From Crithidia fasciculata (lineage: Eukaryota; Euglenozoa; Kinetoplastea; Trypanosomatida; Trypanosomatidae): 64,000 nt of DNA. The notes under the pieces were generated by a model. That model was given only the letters and a program-made list of their open reading frames with translations. It made no database searches and was not told the origin of the DNA. Of the stretch, positions 42,129 through 52,092 are shown one piece after another; the first letter of the stretch is position 1, and the number at the start of each line of letters is the position of its first letter. The position numbers and the translations under genes are program-made. The stretch is taken from positions 1,579-65,578 of the forward strand of contig CM003434.1 in NCBI GenBank assembly GCA_000331325.2. The letters are read 5' to 3'.

Positions 42129-45050
42129 TTACTTAGCAGTAGGATCCGGCGTGAGAGGCGCCGCGGAGTCGGACAGCGCCAGCTGTGCACGCCGATGCTT
42201 GCGGCTGAGGAGGTGTGCGGCCCACTTTACGACGGGAATGTGCTCGCGGCAGATGCGGCACATCACGCGGCGGTCCATCGCGGCCCCACTCGCCGTCCGC
42301 CGCGCGCGCCGCTTGCGTCCCTTTGACCGCTGCAGCGAACACCGCGGCGGCACCGTCCCGTTGCGGAGATTGTCGATGGTCTCCATCCGGGCGTGCTTGA
42401 GGGGGTAGCCGGGGAAGTGCATGTCGAGGTAGGTGCGGAAGGCCGCCACCCTCGACGCGTTCTCGTAGAGACGCTTAAACTGGTTGTAGGACTGCGTAAT
42501 CATCGTGACGTCGTTCTTGACAATCGCGCCGTCCTTCGTGCGCCGCTTGCGCCAGCGCAGGTTGTACGGCGCACACAGCGCGTCGAGGTCTGCCTGCTTC
42601 TCTGCCGACATGGCGATGCGGAGTCGGCTGTCGGACTGGTTGACGTGCATCAGGCAGCCCGAGAGCCGCTCGAAAGGCGTCGCGTCGAGGCCGATGTAGC
42701 CGCCCTTGTGCACATCGAGCGGCGGGACGGTGCGGTGCGTGCGGAGGTGCCGTGCGAGGGTCCGCAGGCACTCCTTCCACGGGTAGGGGCCGTGCACGCC
42801 GTAGCGGCCCCACTGCGGCAGCGTCTCCAAGTCCCGCAGCTGGTGCACCTGCAGGTACGTCGGCTGCCCGCTCGCGTAGAGGCGGTAGCCTTTGCGGACG
42901 TACTGGTAGAAGAGGTTCAGCGACACCGGCGTCTCGCCCACCACCCACACGTCGTTCGCCTTGGGGTAGCGGTTGCACTCGAGTACAATGCGCTGCATCT
43001 CGCCGAAGATCGTCTTCCACGGCAGCCGCGCGTTGCGGTGCAGGCGGTCCGTGTCGCGGGCGGAGTAGCGCACGCCGCGGCGAATGGCCGGCAGGACGAA
43101 GCGCTGCAGCTTGTCGGTGGACAGCTTCAGCGACCGCACCCCCACAACGCCGATGTCGTACGCCTTCTTGTGCGGGTCGATCATGTACTCGAAGAGAGTC
43201 GGGTCCTCGTCCATGAGAGCATCCGTAAATGGGATGAGGGTGGAGAAGCTTTGGAGGTTGATGGGGTGGCTGGCAGCCCGGCTCTTGTCGAAGACAGCAG
43301 GCAGAAAGACAAACGACGGCGGCTTGCCCTCCACCTTGTTGAGGGGGCGGCAGATGCTCTGGATGATGTCGCGCGAGCTGTACCGTGGCGCGGCGAAGAA
43401 GACGGCGTTGAGGTCGGCAATCTCCACCCCCTCCTGGAAGAGCCGCACGTTGAGGAGGAGGCACCGCTTCGCCGCCGTGAAGCGCTGCAAGGCCTCGGCC
43501 ACCGCCGCGCTGCCCATGCGGGAGTGCGCGATGAGTACCGTGAAGGGTGCCACGTCGTCCGGTGGCGTCTCCGCCAGCAGCTCCTCCATCAGCCGCTTGG
43601 CGTGGGCGATGTTGCGGCAGAAAACGAGCATTTTGTCCACCATGCGCATCGCCTCGTGAAGGTACGGATTCATTCTTTCCATGTCCTCCCCCAGGACGAT
43701 GCGGACAGAGAAGGGATTCACGTAGCCGCTGTCGATGCCCTCGCGGAGGTAGTAGCGGTAGGCGATGCCGCCAAAGTAGTCCGCGTCGCTCATCTTGATC
43801 GGCGTGTCGTACGTCGGCGTGGCGGTGAGGAAGAGGCGAGCGCCGTGCAGGGGGAGCCTCAGCACGCTGTTGAAGGCGGTGTCCGACGTGCTACCACACA
43901 CGCGGTGACACTCATCAAACACGGTGAGCTGGAAGATGTTTAGGCTGCGCAGCAGAGGGGAGGAGTGGTAGGTGGAGACGACGACCACCTTCGAGTTGCC
44001 CAGAACCGCCTCGCGGATCACGTCGGGGTCCGTCGTCATGGACTGGCTGCGACCGCCATCGAGAAGGACCGGCAGCGGGTCGGAGCCGATCAGCAGGAGT
44101 GGCGTGTCGGCACTCAGGCCGTAGGCCACCAGCTTGCGCGCCGTCTGCCGCAGTAGTGAGAGGCCAGGAACGAGGTAGAGCACCCGACCGCTTCCGCAGC
44201 CCCGCAGCACGCGCTGCATGACGTGGAAGGCGACGGGCGTCTTGCCGCAGCGGCAGGCCATCTGACAGACCGCCTTGCCCTTCTCCTCCAGCTCCGCCAC
44301 AAGGCGCGTCACCGCCTCCTGCTGGTAAGGCCGCAGCGTCTCGAGGCGGTAGTCGTTGCCGTCGATGAACGTAGCGAGGAAGTCGTAGTCGACCCCCGCG
44401 ATGTCCTCCTCCTCCCGCTCCTCGCTCTCCATGTCGGCCTCGGAGAGAGGGAGAGCAGGGAGGGTGGACAGCACTCGCAGCACCGACGGAGCGCTCACTT
44501 TCACCCCCTCCAGAATGTCGCGGTAGGGGGCGATGGTGCGCTCGATCTGCGTCGGCGTCAGCGAGAGCGCCACGTCGATCTTTTTCTTCGATTTGGCAGG
44601 TGAAGGGGCTGGCGAAGAAGTAGCGGTGCTCTGTGGCGACTCTGTCTCGTCGTCCGCGTCCACCGCAACGGTCTGCACGACGCCGCTGGAGCTGTACACC
44701 GGCAGGGTGCGGTGGGTGACGGGGATGTGCAGCCGCTCCGCGACAGCTGCGGCCACCGCCGCCACCTCGTCCTCGTGCAGCCGCAGCAGCTCGCGGTGCT
44801 CGACCCGCTTCTCCCGCAGACAGAAGAGCACCGACTGCTCCAGCAGCAGCGCCTCCTTCGCCGTTTTGCACTCAAAGACACTGGCGTAGTGCCACTCCGC
44901 GGTGAAACACGTCTTAAAGGAGGCCATGTCCAGCCGCGTTTCAAGACAGGTGCTGAAGCCAACCTTGACGAAGCCAGCCGCCCGCAGCCACGGGTGCTGC
45001 GCCACGTAGAAGCCAATCGTGTTGAGGCACCATCGCGAGCGTGTGAGCAT
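42129..45050 (-). CDS. GIY-YIG-like / SF2 helicase / C2H2 fusion protein, 973 aa
   Basis: Residues 10-80 match the T5orf172/MUG113 group of GIY-YIG-like domains (GFVKVGFSTCLETRLD; FECKTAKEALLLEQSVL). A low-complexity linker follows. The superfamily 2 helicase core runs from about 235 to 590: PYQQEAV, Walker A CRCGKT (266-271), VFDECHRV with a DECH box (379-382), LFLTATPT (407-412) and a loose motif VI (QSICRPLN). Two segments after about 680 look like helicase-associated (HA) repeats (PWKTIFGEMQRIVLE and PWKECLRTLARHLRTH). A C2H2 finger is at Cys931, Cys934, His946 and His952. The function is unknown; nucleic-acid remodelling is inferred. The start at 45,050 is the first ATG and gives a basic N-terminus that could be mitochondrial. 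Confidence 0.8.
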   Translation of the reverse strand: MLTRSRWCLNTIGFYVAQHPWLRAAGFVKVGFSTCLETRLDMASFKTCFTAEWHYASVFECKTAKEALLLEQSVLFCLREKRVEHRELLRLHEDEVAAVAAAVAERLHIPVTHRTLPVYSSSGVVQTVAVDADDETESPQSTATSSPAPSPAKSKKKIDVALSLTPTQIERTIAPYRDILEGVKVSAPSVLRVLSTLPALPLSEADMESEEREEEDIAGVDYDFLATFIDGNDYRLETLRPYQQEAVTRLVAELEEKGKAVCQMACRCGKTPVAFHVMQRVLRGCGSGRVLYLVPGLSLLRQTARKLVAYGLSADTPLLLIGSDPLPVLLDGGRSQSMTTDPDVIREAVLGNSKVVVVSTYHSSPLLRSLNIFQLTVFDECHRVCGSTSDTAFNSVLRLPLHGARLFLTATPTYDTPIKMSDADYFGGIAYRYYLREGIDSGYVNPFSVRIVLGEDMERMNPYLHEAMRMVDKMLVFCRNIAHAKRLMEELLAETPPDDVAPFTVLIAHSRMGSAAVAEALQRFTAAKRCLLLNVRLFQEGVEIADLNAVFFAAPRYSSRDIIQSICRPLNKVEGKPPSFVFLPAVFDKSRAASHPINLQSFSTLIPFTDALMDEDPTLFEYMIDPHKKAYDIGVVGVRSLKLSTDKLQRFVLPAIRRGVRYSARDTDRLHRNARLPWKTIFGEMQRIVLECNRYPKANDVWVVGETPVSLNLFYQYVRKGYRLYASGQPTYLQVHQLRDLETLPQWGRYGVHGPYPWKECLRTLARHLRTHRTVPPLDVHKGGYIGLDATPFERLSGCLMHVNQSDSRLRIAMSAEKQADLDALCAPYNLRWRKRRTKDGAIVKNDVTMITQSYNQFKRLYENASRVAAFRTYLDMHFPGYPLKHARMETIDNLRNGTVPPRCSLQRSKGRKRRARRTASGAAMDRRVMCRICREHIPVVKWAAHLLSRKHRRAQLALSDSAAPLTPDPTAK

Positions 45051-46370
45051 GGCCCGGTAGAGAGGGTGTGGGATGTTGCCGCTTTAAGTTGATGTTGAGG
45101 ACAGGAGAGAAGAAAAGAATTGTTTTACGCAGTGAAGACAATACAAACAACTGATGCAGCGGGTAATTCCATGTTCTATGTGTTTCTGTGAGAGGGCGGT
45201 GCGACAATGCGATTATGGTGGTGAGCGTGTGAACGAGCCGATCATGTATGGCATGAGAGGAAAAGCAACGTCCGAGATGCAGACAAAAAGAAAAGACCTC
45301 GTTGTAGGAGCTGTCTCTTGCGCGCTGAAAAGCACGAAGAACTTGCTTCGCTCTGTAAAGTCGTGCTGTCTGCTCGCGTTCCTGAATAGCAGAAGAAAGA
45401 GAATGAAATCAAAAATCAAAGAGAATCGGGGAGAGAAAAGAAAAATAATTGAATGCCTCAAAAGGAGGAATGGGAACAACCGCAATGAAGATACACGAAG
45501 CGACGTCGCGTTTCACGGGACATAAACTCCAGTAAGCAGAAACCGCATTGACAAAAGCAACTGCGAAACTGCGTTTGCCTTTAACGTGTTGAAGCCGTCT
45601 GTGTGAGTAAAACTCTGAACAAACACAGACAAGCACGGCCACCTCGCCAGTGTGCACCTTTTGCAAAACCGCTTTCACTACCAGGGCAGAACATCTTTTC
45701 GTCGGCTTCAAGAGGCGACAGTGACACTTGGAACCGTTGTACCAGTGTTACTCTTGTGCACTACCGCGCACCACTCCGTTTTCCTGGATCTTCGTTGCTC
45801 ACACAAAAACGATTGAACGCCAACTAAAAAGCCACAAATGACCCACCAAAGGGATCGGGCACGCTCTTTTCGCCTTCGCTGATTCTTTTCATTTTTGGAC
45901 CTAGGTTTCTGCTTTTTAGATTTTCCTTTTTCCTGATTCAATCGAGCTACACGATGAATTAGTTACAAATCAAATAATAATAATAATTTTTCCCGTTCGT
46001 TTCTACCCATATTTTGATGGTAATCGGCAAAATTATTGGTTTCCTCCTCAGCGCCTCATTAAAGTAAATTTGACTTTTTTTCTGTTTTTTTCCGCCACAT
46101 TTTTTTTTCTTATGTATAGTGCGAGGTGCAAAAACCATTTACCAAATTTTCGATTTCAGTTTTTCCTTTTTTTTCCTGTTTTCCTTAACGCCAAATTAGG
46201 AGCAAGTAACGCCAAAACGACCAGTGATGTGGTCCCATTCCATTGTGTGTGGGGCAAGTGACAGAGAGTGTAACAAAGGAAGCGCTTTCGTTGTGGAGAG
46301 TTTGCCAAGGAGAAAACTCACTGACGCGGCGACAAGGTGGAACGCACACGTGTCTGCCTCCGCCGCGTGT
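45051..46370. other. Intergenic, right half T-rich on the plus strand
   Basis: About 1.3 kb. From about 45,860 to 46,180 the plus strand has many T-runs and a short ATA repeat (about 45,965-45,977), so the 3' UTR of the CCCH gene would be A-rich. This is opposite to most intergenic DNA here. No gene is supported. Confidence 0.5.
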
Positions 46371-47000
46371 CTACTCCTTCTTCTCCTCCTCCTTGGCCGG
46401 CGCCGCGGCCTCGGTCTTGTCCGCCTTGGCCTCAGCCGCCTTCTCCTCCTTCGTCGCGTCGGCAGCGGCGGCAGTCTCCTCCTCCGGCTTCTCGGTGCCG
46501 TGGACGCGGCACTTCTCGCCGAACTGGCAGGGGTGGCCCTCGCCGTCCTCGTGCAGGAAGCGGCAGGCGTCGCCGAACTTGCAGTTGCCCTGGCGGTAGA
46601 AGCAGCAGGCCGTCTGGCGCTCGTACTCGCGCTGCGTCTCAAGGGTACCGCCGACGAACGGCTTGCGGCGGCGGATCGGGAAGCCGCCACGGCCACCGCG
46701 GAAGCCGCCGCGCATGTTGGTGTTGAAACCGCCACCACGGCCGCCGTTCGGGTAGTACCAGCCACGGCCGCGACCGCCACGGTAGCCCGGCATCATGGGC
46801 GGGTATGCCTGTGGTGCGTTGTACATGGGGTTGCCCATCGGGTAGCCCTGCGGCTGCTGGTAGTAGTTCGCCGGCGGCTGGTTGTAGCCCTGCTGCTGCA
46901 TGTCGTCTGCTGGGCGGTTCATGTTGTAGCCGCCGTTGTTGTACGGCGGGCGGTTGTACTGCTGGGCCGGACCCTGGTTGTCGTACTGCGGACGCTGCAT
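46371..47000 (-). CDS. CCCH zinc-finger RGG-box RNA-binding protein, 209 aa
   Basis: A likely mRNA-binding regulator; trypanosomatids control expression mainly after transcription and have many small CCCH proteins. The N-terminus (1-75) is Gln/Asn/Tyr/Pro-rich and disordered (QGYNQPPANYYQQPQGYPMG). Residues 74-107 carry RGG/RGRG boxes, usual arginine-methylation sites. A CCCH finger sits at 133-150 (CFYRQGNCKFGDACRFLH). A second, incomplete unit follows (CQFGEKCRVH). The tail is Ala/Glu/Lys-rich. I do not assign a specific ZC3H number. Confidence 0.85.
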   Translation of the reverse strand: MQRPQYDNQGPAQQYNRPPYNNGGYNMNRPADDMQQQGYNQPPANYYQQPQGYPMGNPMYNAPQAYPPMMPGYRGGRGRGWYYPNGGRGGGFNTNMRGGFRGGRGGFPIRRRKPFVGGTLETQREYERQTACCFYRQGNCKFGDACRFLHEDGEGHPCQFGEKCRVHGTEKPEEETAAAADATKEEKAAEAKADKTEAAAPAKEEEKKE

Positions 47001-47648
47001 TATGGACCGGCGACGAGAGTGGCGAGGTGTAATGGATGCGGAGAATACTTCACTGCCGGCATGTGTGTGTGTGCGGAGATGGAGAGAGCGATGAGAAGAA
47101 GGAAGAGTGGAGAAGCGGAAAGTGGTGGGGATTGCGCGGCTTCGAAGTGGCGCTTCAACGCGAGGTCAAACCCGGAAATATAAGGCGCTTCTTGAGAAAG
47201 CTATGTAGTCTCTTTTGTATTACCCAGAAGAGCGCAGAAAGACAAAGAAAAGGCGACTTAAAAAAAAACGTCACTTAAGCGGGCAGAGCGGCATCGACCA
47301 CTTTACTACTTCTCCCTGCTGCTGCGTTGTGTTAGTGAAGGACACCAAACACACGTCACTCGAGGCGTTCTTCAGCTTGTTTTAGCTCTGTGGCACTCCA
47401 TTTACAGAGGCTAGCAAAGGAATAGAACATCCATAGTACATAACGGGGAAGGGGGAAAAAAAAAGAGGTTGAGTGTACCTTTTTCTGGAAAGGAAAAATA
47501 AAGAACTCCAAGAATGCATTTGCTGCAACCGCAGTAACAGCCATCAGCCACTCACGTGCAAACAAAGACGCTACACATCTATACATGCGTATTTTTTTTT
47601 TTCGTTACATCGACTCAAACCACGCCTCTGTCTCATGCCCACACAGCT
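47001..47648. other. Intergenic, no gene seen
   Basis: The acceptor region of the CCCH gene and 3' UTR of the next gene. Nothing else is seen. Confidence 0.5.
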
Positions 47649-49130
47649 TCAGATCTTCTTCACCTCGTTGCGGAGGAGGTCGACGTCGCCGGTGAACTCC
47701 GCCGCTGCCTGCTGCAGCCGCCGCAGCCGCCCGTCGAAGAAGTTCTGGATCCACTGCTGGGCCCGGTCGGAGAGCTGGGTGAGGGGCTGGCGAGCACCGG
47801 CCTCAATAATGTAGCTCAGCGGTGCCGCGGCGCTGGTGCGCTGGGTCTTGGAGGGGATGCGGAGCGTGCGCATGAGGTCCACCACGCCGTTCTCCGTCAG
47901 AGTGTCGGTGGCCCGCTGCGGGATGGCCATGTTGTAGGGCTCATCGCGGTGGGTGAGGAAGTGGTTGCGGGCGTGGTAGAAGAGGTCCTCGAAGAGGCTG
48001 CACATTGCCTCCTTCTCCCGCACCAGACGGTCGCGTGCCTCGAGGGCGAGCGGGGGCACGCCGGTCCAGTCAAAGGCCTCCGCCTCTGCCGTCCCCCGTG
48101 CCTGCCCCGCCTGCTGACGGTCGTCGTCGTCGGCGGTGTTGGCGGTGGCACCGGCCTCGCCCTCCGCCTTCGCCCCGTCCGCCTTCTCCATCGCCTTCAT
48201 GTACGTCTCGTAGAACATCTCGTCGTTCGTGAGGCGCAGGTAGGCTGCGTCGGCGCTGCGGAGAAGTGCCTCCTCGTCGAAGGCGCCGCCCGCCCCGCTG
48301 GGCTCTGTGAAGTTGGTGATGAGGTTGACCGGCATCTCGCTCGGCGTGTCACGGTCCGACACCCGCAGCGAGCCGCACCACAGCAGCCATAGCCGGTCCC
48401 GCTGATCGGCCTTGAAGTAGAGCACCATGCGCGTGATGTACTTGTGCTCTGTGTAGTAGAAGTGCTGCACGATGTTGCCGCACAGCTCCTTCACCTCCAC
48501 CGCGATGTTGCCAGAGACGCTGCCCTCCTCGCTGAGGAAGGTGGGGCCGTCGTAGGTGACGGTGGTGGCGAAGGGGTCGCATTCGGCCCGCTTGCGGTCG
48601 AAGATGCGGTACTTGTTGGTGCGGCGCTGCACCATGCACACCCGCGGGCTCCAGACCGCCTTGATGACGCTGTTCTGGTAGCCTTTGGGGAGGATGAAGC
48701 GCTGCAGGATGCCCTCCGGCTTCGTCTTGCGTGCGAGAAAGGCGCCGAGGGTGTCCTTGTTGAAGACCTCCACGAGCGTGTTGACGCCGCCCTCCTCCCC
48801 TTTCTCCGCCTCCATCTCTGTCGTGCAGAGGTAGCTGGCGGCGATGGGGCAGCTGGGGCTGAGGTCCTGCGTGAAGCCCTGCTCGATGGTGTTGGAGTCG
48901 AGCTCCTTGCCCTGCTTGCGCACCACCTCGTTCGCCTTCATGTCCGTCGTGTACCACCCACGCGGGAAGTTGTGCTCAAAGACGACGGTGTCGGGGATGC
49001 GGATGCCGTGGCACGCCTTCATTGTCTTGGGGTTGCGCTTGGCCAGAATGTTGTAGAGGCCGGTCACCACGTCGTCGCCCTCGAGGGGGTGGTTCTTCAT
49101 CCACGTCTGGTCCTTCTGCACGCGTGCCAT
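47649..49130 (-). CDS. Conserved-looking protein of unknown function, 493 aa
   Basis: The ATG at 49,130 (MARVQKDQTWMKNHPLEG) is chosen; upstream codons belong to a non-ATG extension through the leader. The protein has no signal peptide and no membrane span. It looks globular in residues 1-290, with many aromatic and charged positions (FEHNFPRGWYTTDMKANEV, WSPRVCMVQRRTNKYRIFD, DRLWLLWCGSLRVSDR). An acidic low-complexity linker lies near 325-360 and a helical C-terminal part after about 380. I do not recognise the family. A cytoskeletal or flagellar role is possible but nothing here shows it. Confidence 0.75.
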   Translation of the reverse strand: MARVQKDQTWMKNHPLEGDDVVTGLYNILAKRNPKTMKACHGIRIPDTVVFEHNFPRGWYTTDMKANEVVRKQGKELDSNTIEQGFTQDLSPSCPIAASYLCTTEMEAEKGEEGGVNTLVEVFNKDTLGAFLARKTKPEGILQRFILPKGYQNSVIKAVWSPRVCMVQRRTNKYRIFDRKRAECDPFATTVTYDGPTFLSEEGSVSGNIAVEVKELCGNIVQHFYYTEHKYITRMVLYFKADQRDRLWLLWCGSLRVSDRDTPSEMPVNLITNFTEPSGAGGAFDEEALLRSADAAYLRLTNDEMFYETYMKAMEKADGAKAEGEAGATANTADDDDRQQAGQARGTAEAEAFDWTGVPPLALEARDRLVREKEAMCSLFEDLFYHARNHFLTHRDEPYNMAIPQRATDTLTENGVVDLMRTLRIPSKTQRTSAAAPLSYIIEAGARQPLTQLSDRAQQWIQNFFDGRLRRLQQAAAEFTGDVDLLRNEVKKI

Positions 49131-49691
49131 CGCGGAAACAAAGTTCAGATATGATTTAGTCAAGAGAAAGGCACACACACGTAGTGCGGCGAGAAAAAAA
49201 AGTTGGAAGTACGCGATGCAAGAAGTGGACCCTGCGGTGAGTGTATGGGGCTGGAACGAGCTGAAGAGAAGTGGGGAGCGGAGGTGTATCAAGAACGGTG
49301 ACGCGCTTCCAACTTAACTCTACGACTGTGGGCTGAGCCGTGTGCTTACCTGGACAGATACAGAGGGAGCGAGAGAGTGAGATAGAGGGAGAGAAGAGAT
49401 GAGTTAAAATTACAAAGCAGAGACATAAACAGTGCAAAGAGGAAAACTCACGCTGTACTTGGCAGTATGCAACGCCTGACACACACACAAACACACACAG
49501 TTAACAAGACCAATGATGCAGAGAGCAAATAACACCTGCGAGAGCTGATCTGCACCGCATTCACTAACCTGCGGCAAGACCTTCGCTGTATCTCTTTACT
49601 ATTTATTCAGTACAAACACGAAGCGGAATAGATCACAGAATAAGACAAACAGCAAATCAATCTTTTTTTTAAAGACACAAACCAATTCGCC
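49131..49691. other. Intergenic, no gene seen
   Basis: Purine-rich stretches at about 49,365-49,400 fit a polypyrimidine tract for the 493-aa gene. A short CA repeat lies near 49,480-49,499. No gene seen. Confidence 0.5.
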
Positions 49692-50783
49692 TTAGTCTCG
49701 CCACGCCACGTAGACCTCGTCGGTGCGGAAGCGCTGCGTGATGGTGGCGTCCACCATCGTGGTGAAGGAGCCGCTCAGAAACTGCAGCAGTCCGGCGTAG
49801 GCGATCATGCAGCCGTTGTCGATGCAGTAGCGCTGGTCCATGTCAAAGCAGCGACCGCCGCGCTCCGCCGCCATCATCTGCATCATCGTCTGCAGCCGCT
49901 CGTTGCAGCCCACGCCGCCCACAATGAGGACATCGGAGGCTTTGATCTGCGACATGGCCCGCTCCGTCACCTCAATCAGCATCGCAAAGACCGTCTCCTG
50001 GAGAGAGAAGCAGATGTCGTCGGTGTTGAAGGTCTCGCCTGGTGGCAGCGGTGCGTTGGTCAGGGGTTGCGCCTTGCGCTTGCGGTCGGAGAGGTCGCAG
50101 ACGTCCTTCTCGGTGAACTGCGGGTGGTGGACGAGCTGCTCAACGTAGGAGAGGAGGCCGCTGAAGGACATGTCCATCCCCTTCACCGTGTAGGGCAGGC
50201 GGAGGTACACCCGGCCGCGCTTTGCCTTCTGCTCAATGTTGTAGCCCGGCGCAGGGTCGTTGGAGATGCCCAGGAGGCGGGCCACCCGGTCGAGGCAGTT
50301 GCCTACCGCAATGTCGATCGTCTCGCCGAAGATGCGGTAGCGGTGGTCGGCGTAGGCGATGACCTGCGTGTTGCCCCCGCTGACGTAAAGCACGACGGGG
50401 TTGTCGCTCTTGGTGACGACGCGGCCCATCTCGATGTGGCCCACGCAGTGGTTGACGCCCACCAGCGGCTTTCCCCAGATGAGGGAGAGCGTCTTGGCGA
50501 CGGTGCAGCCGACCGAGAGGGGGCCGCCCATGCCGGGGCCCTTGGTGTAGGAGATGATGTCAAGGTCCGAGGGGCTGAGGCCGGCCTCCTGCAGGGCCCG
50601 CTGCACCAGCTGCAGCACGTGCTGGGCATGGTGGATCGCCGTTTCGCGAGGCAGGAAGCCGGTGCCAGGCGGGGTGATGTACGTCTCCCGCACGTTGGAC
50701 AGCACTGTGCCGTCCTGGTCGACGACACCAACGCCGATCTTGTTGGCGCTGCCCTCGATGCCCAACGACAGCGACCGCTTCAT
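49692..50783 (-). CDS. KAE1: Kae1/OSGEP, tRNA t6A37 threonylcarbamoyltransferase, 363 aa
   Basis: Catalytic subunit of the KEOPS complex, which transfers threonylcarbamoyl to A37 of ANN-reading tRNAs in the cytosol. The family signature is intact: the start [29 protein letters not shown] near residues 79-92; the metal-binding HxxxH in [10 protein letters not shown] (His112, His116); [14 protein letters not shown]; and [11 protein letters not shown] hydrophilic insertion of about 20 residues ([17 protein letters not shown]) lies after the middle, which explains why it is slightly longer than yeast Kae1. The lack of a presequence and the IEMG signature fit Kae1 rather than the mitochondrial Qri7/OSGEPL1 paralogue. 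Confidence 0.93.
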   Translation of the reverse strand: MKRSLSLGIEGSANKIGVGVVDQDGTVLSNVRETYITPPGTGFLPRETAIHHAQHVLQLVQRALQEAGLSPSDLDIISYTKGPGMGGPLSVGCTVAKTLSLIWGKPLVGVNHCVGHIEMGRVVTKSDNPVVLYVSGGNTQVIAYADHRYRIFGETIDIAVGNCLDRVARLLGISNDPAPGYNIEQKAKRGRVYLRLPYTVKGMDMSFSGLLSYVEQLVHHPQFTEKDVCDLSDRKRKAQPLTNAPLPPGETFNTDDICFSLQETVFAMLIEVTERAMSQIKASDVLIVGGVGCNERLQTMMQMMAAERGGRCFDMDQRYCIDNGCMIAYAGLLQFLSGSFTTMVDATITQRFRTDEVYVAWRD

Positions 50784-51251
50784 CTGGGAGCGCTTCGTCG
50801 CAACTGTTGTTTGTTCCTGTCTGTTGGAGCGCCTGCAGTGGCAACAGATGCGACAGCTTTCTTACAATGACTACACTTCAATGCGTAAGTACGCGCAAAA
50901 GAGGCGATCGTGAAGAAAAAAAAAGGTAAGGTGCGCGATGAGTGGAGAGGTATGAAGATATTGGTTACAATAACAAGGCAGCACAAAAAGTACTAATGTG
51001 ACCTCTTTCTTGCTATTTCGGTAAAAGTTTGTGAGTTACCTTCTCTCACGTCTAGCGCAGGCAGCAAGAGGAAGCAAAAACACTTGCGGGGTTTGCGACA
51101 GGCGTCTTTACATACAAAACACACGTAGAATAAATCTCTCTCGACATATGATGATCAAAGTGGATCGTGAGACCGGAAGGAGCACAACAGACCACCATGG
51201 ACACAGACGCACAACTTCCCTACCCAAATACAACCCCACACGCAATTTATT
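50784..51251. other. Intergenic, no gene seen
   Basis: A short A-run near 50,914-50,923. No gene seen. Confidence 0.5.
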
Positions 51252-51503
51252 TCACCTCACCATGCCAAGCTCATCCCGCGCCATCAAGCTCATCAGCCCT
51301 CGCTTCGCCGCGTACTGCCTCTGACGCTCCAGGTGCCACTTCCGGCGGCGAAGGTTGACAGTTGCGGGTGAGTAGAGCGCGGTGGCGCGCTGGTACGTCG
51401 ACACGTCGTGCTCGTTGCTCGCGGCAAAGGCGGCCGAGTAGCCAATGCTGTCGGCGTAGTACTGCCGCTGCATCTGGAGGCAGCGCAGAGAGCGGCGCAG
51501 CAT
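51252..51503 (-). CDS. Small basic protein, 83 aa
   Basis: ATG at 51,503 (MLRRSLRCLQMQRQYYADS). The Arg-rich, Leu-containing N-terminus is typical of mitochondrial import signals. The rest is Arg/Tyr-rich with NLRRRKWHLERQRQYAAKR and no membrane span. It has GC-rich codon use like its neighbours and sits in the array at normal spacing, so it is probably a real gene. It could be a small mitoribosomal or complex-associated protein; the family is not recognised. Confidence 0.55.
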   Translation of the reverse strand: MLRRSLRCLQMQRQYYADSIGYSAAFAASNEHDVSTYQRATALYSPATVNLRRRKWHLERQRQYAAKRGLMSLMARDELGMVR

Positions 51504-52092
51504 CTTGTGTGAAGCTATCACGTCAATCTACGCGCCACTTGGATGAGATATCGTTGAAGCCAGAAGAAGGTCGCCGACCGCGGCACAGGTGCGCTGCTCT
51601 TCTCCTTTAAAGCTTTACTTTTGTATAACAAAAAAAGAATAGTATGAGAGAAAGATTAAAACAACAACAGAGTGAAGTTCTGCGTAGTGGGCAGAGGCGT
51701 AGCACAAAAGCACGGTGCAGACTACAAGGTCTTTATTTGTCTGCAGAAGACAAAGACTGGGATCGGCTAAAGACACAACAGCGGCATCGCGAACCGTCAG
51801 TCCGCGGTACTACAAGAGAAGCAGTCTGACGAGCATTCAAACCAAAGGAGACTGCATTCTTTCCACTGCGTCTCTCGGTGCGTCATGTCTTTAAACAACT
51901 GTATCCACCACAGCACACACACACACACACACACTTCGTTTTTGTTCATGTCTCTTTTGTAATGCCGCGTGTATCTCGGCCAGCACCGAGAACAGGCATC
52001 GCCAACACCTTTCCGCCTAAAAAAAAGATAATAGGGTAGGTTAAGCAAGAATGAAAATAAGGCCGAGACCACCCTTCGACCTTCCCGCCATT
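51504..52092. other. Intergenic with CA repeat
   Basis: A CA dinucleotide run at about 51,914-51,934 lies in the presumed 3' UTR of the FG-GAP gene side. No gene is seen. Confidence 0.5.

Noticed and set aside
42393-43943. A 516-codon plus-strand open frame
   Set aside because: Antisense shadow of the helicase gene.
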